Shown one piece after another: positions 37,159-41,218 of a DNA stretch of 41,218 nucleotides. This DNA comes from Alphaproteobacteria bacterium (GTDB lineage Bacteria > Pseudomonadota > Alphaproteobacteria > HIMB59). The notes under the pieces are model-generated. The model did not search any database, had not been told where the DNA came from, and saw nothing but the letters and a program-made list of their open reading frames with translations. Position 1 is the stretch's first letter, and each line of letters begins with the position of its first letter. Where the stretch lies: positions 1 through 41,218 of the forward strand of contig JAQWMI010000004.1 in NCBI GenBank assembly GCA_029246865.1. The letters are read 5' to 3'. The translations under genes and the position numbers were made by a program.

Positions 37159-38927
37159 ATACTGATAAAGAATTAACTGGAGCTCAGATTGTTTTAGAGG
37201 CTCTTAAAGAACAAGAAGTTGATACAATTTTTGGTTATCCAGGAGGTGCTGTGCTTCCTATTTATGACGCAATTTTTGGACAAAATTTTCTTAAACACGT
37301 TTTAGTAAGAGCTGAAGCTGGAGCGGTGCATGCTGCGGAAGGTTATGCTAGATCTAGTGGGGAAGTTGGAGTTCTTTTAGTAACATCAGGTCCTGGAGCT
37401 ACAAATGTTGTTACAGGTCTCACAGATGCCTTAATGGATAGTATTCCTATTGTTTGCATTACTGGTCAAGTACCAACTCATTTGATAGGAACTGACGCCT
37501 TCCAAGAATGTGATACAACTGGAATTACGAGACCGTGCACTAAATATAATTATCTAGTAAAAGATATATCTAAATTATCAGAAATTATTCATGAAGCATT
37601 TGAAATAGCTAGATCCGGCAGACCTGGTCCTGTGTTAATAGATATACCTAAAAATATTCAACTACAAAAAACTATTTATAAATCTAGAAAGGATATAAAT
37701 TTTAGACCACATAGAATTAAATCGGGTTCTACTGAGATTTCAAAAGATTTTATTGAAAGTCTAGTATCGCACATTAAATCATCGGTAAAGCCTGTTTTAT
37801 ACGTAGGTGGTGGCTGTCTAAATTCTGGATTAAAAGCAAGTGAAGAGCTTATAAAATTCGCAGAGTTAACAAATATCCCGGTGACCACAACACTTCATGG
37901 TCTAGGGTGTTATCCTGGTAATGGTAAGTTATCAATTGGAATGCTTGGAATGCATGGAACCTATGAAGCCAATCTTGCTATGCACAATTGTGACCTTATG
38001 ATTAATGTAGGCGCTAGATTTGACGATAGGATTACTGGTAGACTTGATGCCTTCTCTCCTAATTCAACCAAATTTCATTTTGATATAGATAAAAGCTCAA
38101 TCAATAAAAATGTTAATGTTGATTTTTCAACTAACACAGATATTGCACATGCTCTATCTGCCTTAAATCTTTATATAGAGTCCAATAACATTGAATTCAA
38201 TCATAACCAAATCTCAAATTGGTGGGGAGAGATAAAAGAATGGCAAAATACTAATTGTTTAAACTATGAGCAAGGTGATGAAATAATTAAACCACAACAT
38301 GCAATCGCAAGATTAAATGAATTAACAAAAGATAGAGAAACCATTGTTACAACAGAAGTTGGTCAGCATCAAATGTGGGCTGCACAATACTTTCAATTTA
38401 ATAAACCTAATTCTTGGATCACTTCAGGCGGCTTAGGTACAATGGGATTTGGTATGCCTGCAGCAATTGGTGCTCAAATGGCTAATCCTGACGCATTAGT
38501 TATAGATATCGCTGGCGAAGCTTCATTTCTTATGAATATTCAAGAGATTGCAACTGCCGTCCAATATAAATTACCAATTAAAATTTTTATTCTTAATAAT
38601 GAATACATGGGAATGGTGAGGCAGTGGCAAGAACTTATGCATGGTAGTAGATATTCTGAAAGTTATGTAGATGCCCTTCCTGACTTTGTAAAATTAGCAG
38701 AGTCTTTTCATGCGGTAGGCCTGAGAGCAAAAAATTTGAGTGAGTTAGACGATACTATTAGTGAAATGAAGAGCATTAATAGACCAGTCATTGTAGATAT
38801 TTGGGTTGATAAAAAAGAAAATGTATTTCCTATGATACCTAGTGGAGCTGCACATAATGAAATGTTACTTTCTAAATACGATAAAGAAAAACCAGAAAAT
38901 CAAGAAAAGGGCAAGGTGTTGGTTTAA
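37155..38927 (+). CDS. ilvB: Acetolactate synthase large subunit
   Basis: FGYPGGAVLPIYDAIF, AEAGAVHAAEGYARSSG, TTEVGQHQMWAAQ, ThDP-binding region. Confidence 0.96.
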   Translation: MNTDKELTGAQIVLEALKEQEVDTIFGYPGGAVLPIYDAIFGQNFLKHVLVRAEAGAVHAAEGYARSSGEVGVLLVTSGPGATNVVTGLTDALMDSIPIVCITGQVPTHLIGTDAFQECDTTGITRPCTKYNYLVKDISKLSEIIHEAFEIARSGRPGPVLIDIPKNIQLQKTIYKSRKDINFRPHRIKSGSTEISKDFIESLVSHIKSSVKPVLYVGGGCLNSGLKASEELIKFAELTNIPVTTTLHGLGCYPGNGKLSIGMLGMHGTYEANLAMHNCDLMINVGARFDDRITGRLDAFSPNSTKFHFDIDKSSINKNVNVDFSTNTDIAHALSALNLYIESNNIEFNHNQISNWWGEIKEWQNTNCLNYEQGDEIIKPQHAIARLNELTKDRETIVTTEVGQHQMWAAQYFQFNKPNSWITSGGLGTMGFGMPAAIGAQMANPDALVIDIAGEASFLMNIQEIATAVQYKLPIKIFILNNEYMGMVRQWQELMHGSRYSESYVDALPDFVKLAESFHAVGLRAKNLSELDDTISEMKSINRPVIVDIWVDKKENVFPMIPSGAAHNEMLLSKYDKEKPENQEKGKVLV

Positions 38928-39463
38928 TGTCTGATGCCTCTGTTTATCCTGAACCAAGTAATACTTTTAAAAATTCTAAACGAAATGTCTTATCTTTAAT
39001 CGTTGATAATGAACCTGGAATCTTAGCAAGAATAGTCGGTCTATTTTCAGGACGCGGCTATAACATCGAAGCGTTAAATGTAACGGTGGTTGATATAAAA
39101 GAAAATTTATCAAGAATTACTCTTGAAACTATTGGCGAAGAAAAAGTCATAGAACAAATTATCGCTCATTTAGAAAAATTAGTTCCAGTTCATAGCGCCA
39201 TTAATTTAGCTGATTTAAATGAATCCTATGAGGCTGAAATTTCACTTATAAAGATATCTTATGAAAATAATGAGCAGAATAATAAAGCATTAGCATTAGC
39301 TGATATCTATAGAACAAGAACTGTTTCAAAGAAAGAAGGTATTGTTATTTATGAAATTTCTGGCACTAGTGAGAGAGTTAATAAATTTTTAGATGACTTA
39401 AATGGCATCAATGGTATAAAAGTTGAAATAGTTAGAAGTGGCCCTATTGGCCTTGGAGTTTAA
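38927..39463 (+). CDS. ilvH: Acetolactate synthase small subunit
   Basis: ACT domain LSLIVDNEPGILARIVGLFSGRGYNIEALNV. Confidence 0.95.
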   Translation: MSDASVYPEPSNTFKNSKRNVLSLIVDNEPGILARIVGLFSGRGYNIEALNVTVVDIKENLSRITLETIGEEKVIEQIIAHLEKLVPVHSAINLADLNESYEAEISLIKISYENNEQNNKALALADIYRTRTVSKKEGIVIYEISGTSERVNKFLDDLNGINGIKVEIVRSGPIGLGV

Positions 39464-39484
39464 TCAATATAAGGAGTAAATATT

Positions 39485-40498
39485 ATGAAAGTTTATTATG
39501 AACAAGACGCAGATTTTAATCTAATTAAAAATAAAAAAATTGTAATTGTAGGTTTTGGAAGTCAAGGACACGCTCATGCTTTAAATTTAAAAGAGTCTGG
39601 AGCAACTAATGTTGTTGTAGCTCTTCGTGAAGGTTCAAGTTCTATCAAAAAAGCATCAGACGTAGGTTTACAATCACAAATACCTGAAGATGCTGTAAAA
39701 GATGCAGATATTGTAATGTTCTTAGCTCCTGATGAAAACCAACAAGAAATTTATGAAACTATGATTGAGCCTAATATTAAAAAAGGTTCAGCGCTTGCTT
39801 TTGCACATGGATTAAACATTCACTTTAAACTTATTAATCCTAGAGAAGATCTTGATGTTTTTATGATTGCTCCTAAAGGACCTGGTCATACTGTTAGAGG
39901 AGAGTATTTAAAAGGAGGAGGAGTTCCATGTTTGATCGCTGTCGATAAAAATGTAAGCGGTAATGCAAAAGAACTTGGTTTAGCTTACGCTTCTGCAATT
40001 GGTGGTGGTAAATCTGGAATTATTGAAACTACTTTTAAAGAAGAATGTGAAACAGATTTATTCGGAGAACAAACAGTTTTATGTGGTGGATTGATGTCAT
40101 TAATCACAAATGGCTTTGAGACTTTAGTTGAAGCTGGTTATGCTCCAGAGATGGCATATTTTGAATGTCTCCACGAAGTAAAACTTATAGTAGATTTAAT
40201 GTATGAGGGTGGCATGGCCAATATGAGATACTCAATTTCTAATACTGCAGAATATGGAGATTATACAAGAGGCCCAAGAGTTGTTACGCAGCAGTCAAAA
40301 GAGACAATGAAGCAAGTATTAAAAGAAATTCAAGATGGAACTTTTGTTAAAGAGTGGATGGACGAACATAAGTCTGGTCAAATTAAATTTAAACAAATGA
40401 GAGAAGATGGGGCAAAACACCAAATCGAAGAAGTTGGAGCTAAATTAAGATCTATGATGCCATGGATTGCTTCAAATAAATTAGTTAAGGATATTTAA
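39485..40498 (+). CDS. ilvC: Ketol-acid reductoisomerase
   Basis: [36 protein letters not shown]. Confidence 0.97.
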   Translation: MKVYYEQDADFNLIKNKKIVIVGFGSQGHAHALNLKESGATNVVVALREGSSSIKKASDVGLQSQIPEDAVKDADIVMFLAPDENQQEIYETMIEPNIKKGSALAFAHGLNIHFKLINPREDLDVFMIAPKGPGHTVRGEYLKGGGVPCLIAVDKNVSGNAKELGLAYASAIGGGKSGIIETTFKEECETDLFGEQTVLCGGLMSLITNGFETLVEAGYAPEMAYFECLHEVKLIVDLMYEGGMANMRYSISNTAEYGDYTRGPRVVTQQSKETMKQVLKEIQDGTFVKEWMDEHKSGQIKFKQMREDGAKHQIEEVGAKLRSMMPWIASNKLVKDI

Positions 40499-40501
40499 TA
40501 T

Positions 40502-41218
40502 TTGTCAGAAAAAGTATTAATTTTAGATACAACTTTAAGGGATGGTGAGCAATCTCCCGGAGCTTCTATGAATTTAGAGGAAAAAGTTTCTATAGCTAAA
40601 TGTTTGGAAGAACTTAAAGTTGACATTATTGAAGCTGGCTTTCCTATTGCCTCTAAGGGAGATTTTGATGCAGTTAGTGCAATTAGTTCTGAAATCAAAG
40701 ATTGTCAAATACAAGCTTTATCAAGAGCGAAATATGAAGATATTGAAATAGCTTGGAACGCAATTAAATCAGCTGTAAACCCAAGAATCCACACCTTTAT
40801 TGCAACAAGCCCAATTCATATGGAGTTTAAGTTAAAAATGTCAGAAGAACAGGTATTGGAAAAAATCAAAGATAGTGTTTCTTTTGCAAGAAATCTCTGC
40901 CCAAATATTGAGTGGAGTTGTGAGGATGGAGGTAGGTCATCCATTGATTTTCTTTACCGATGCATTGAATTAGCTATTAATTCTGGAGCAACAACAATTA
41001 ATATTCCAGACACTGTTGGATATACTCTTCCAATGGAGTTTGGGGAAATAATTAGTAGTGTTAAAAATAATGTTCCTAATATTGATAAAGCAATAATTTC
41101 AGTTCACTGTCACAATGATCTTGGTTTAGCTGTTGCTAATTCATTAAGCGCTGTTCAAAAAGGTGCTAGACAAATCGAATGTACAATTAATGGACTTGGT
41201 GAAAGGGCTGGTAATGCT
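40502..41218 (+). CDS. leuA: 2-isopropylmalate synthase, truncated at window end
   Basis: TTG start at 40502; reads [35 protein letters not shown]..., [14 protein letters not shown]. Open to window edge and absent from the ORF track. Confidence 0.93.
   Translation, partial: MSEKVLILDTTLRDGEQSPGASMNLEEKVSIAKCLEELKVDIIEAGFPIASKGDFDAVSAISSEIKDCQIQALSRAKYEDIEIAWNAIKSAVNPRIHTFIATSPIHMEFKLKMSEEQVLEKIKDSVSFARNLCPNIEWSCEDGGRSSIDFLYRCIELAINSGATTINIPDTVGYTLPMEFGEIISSVKNNVPNIDKAIISVHCHNDLGLAVANSLSAVQKGARQIECTINGLGERAGNA

Noticed and set aside
40495-40698. 67-aa minus-strand ORF
   Set aside because: Antisense to the 5' end of leuA, which has clear motifs on the plus strand.
1-41218. CRISPR array, transposase, integrase, toxin-antitoxin or restriction genes
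   Set aside because: Looked for repeat-spacer periodicity and signature proteins; none seen.

Overview
This is an AT-rich window with a gene-dense, operon-like layout that looks like a streamlined marine alphaproteobacterium. The evidence is a permuted two-piece tmRNA and the murA-hisG-hisD-infA-RNase E/G gene order; a SAR11/HIMB59-like origin is only a guess. The left part holds tRNA-Thr(GGT), an exported amidohydrolase, a class II aldolase, a nuclease, murA/hisG/hisD/infA, an RNase E/G-like gene and tRNA-Phe(GAA). The central part (about 11.1-29.0 kb) is a sugar-acid catabolic island. It has an ABC sugar transporter, a mutarotase, an L-fuconolactonase-like amidohydrolase, an L-fuconate dehydratase, an SDR, an FAH-family hydrolase and an L-lactate dehydrogenase-like oxidase, which together match the non-phosphorylated L-fucose pathway. 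Embedded in it is an uncharacterised module: an RraA-like protein, two MaoC-like hydratases, a solute-binding-protein homologue with no signal peptide, a CaiB-type CoA transferase and an atypical enolase-superfamily enzyme. The right part is housekeeping: tmRNA, thyX, Mrp, hflKC, degP, miaA, ilvBHC and a truncated leuA. The strongest leads are: (1) the MaoC/MaoC/cytosolic-SBP/CaiB/enolase module; (2) a tRNA-Thr with an apparent A19-U56 tertiary pair replacing G19-C56; (3) a ~58-bp imperfect inverted repeat bracketing that tRNA; (4) three enolase-superfamily enzymes with different catalytic-Lys motifs; (5) alternative hairpins at the hflC/degP junction. All family assignments come from reading motifs by eye; no database search was run.
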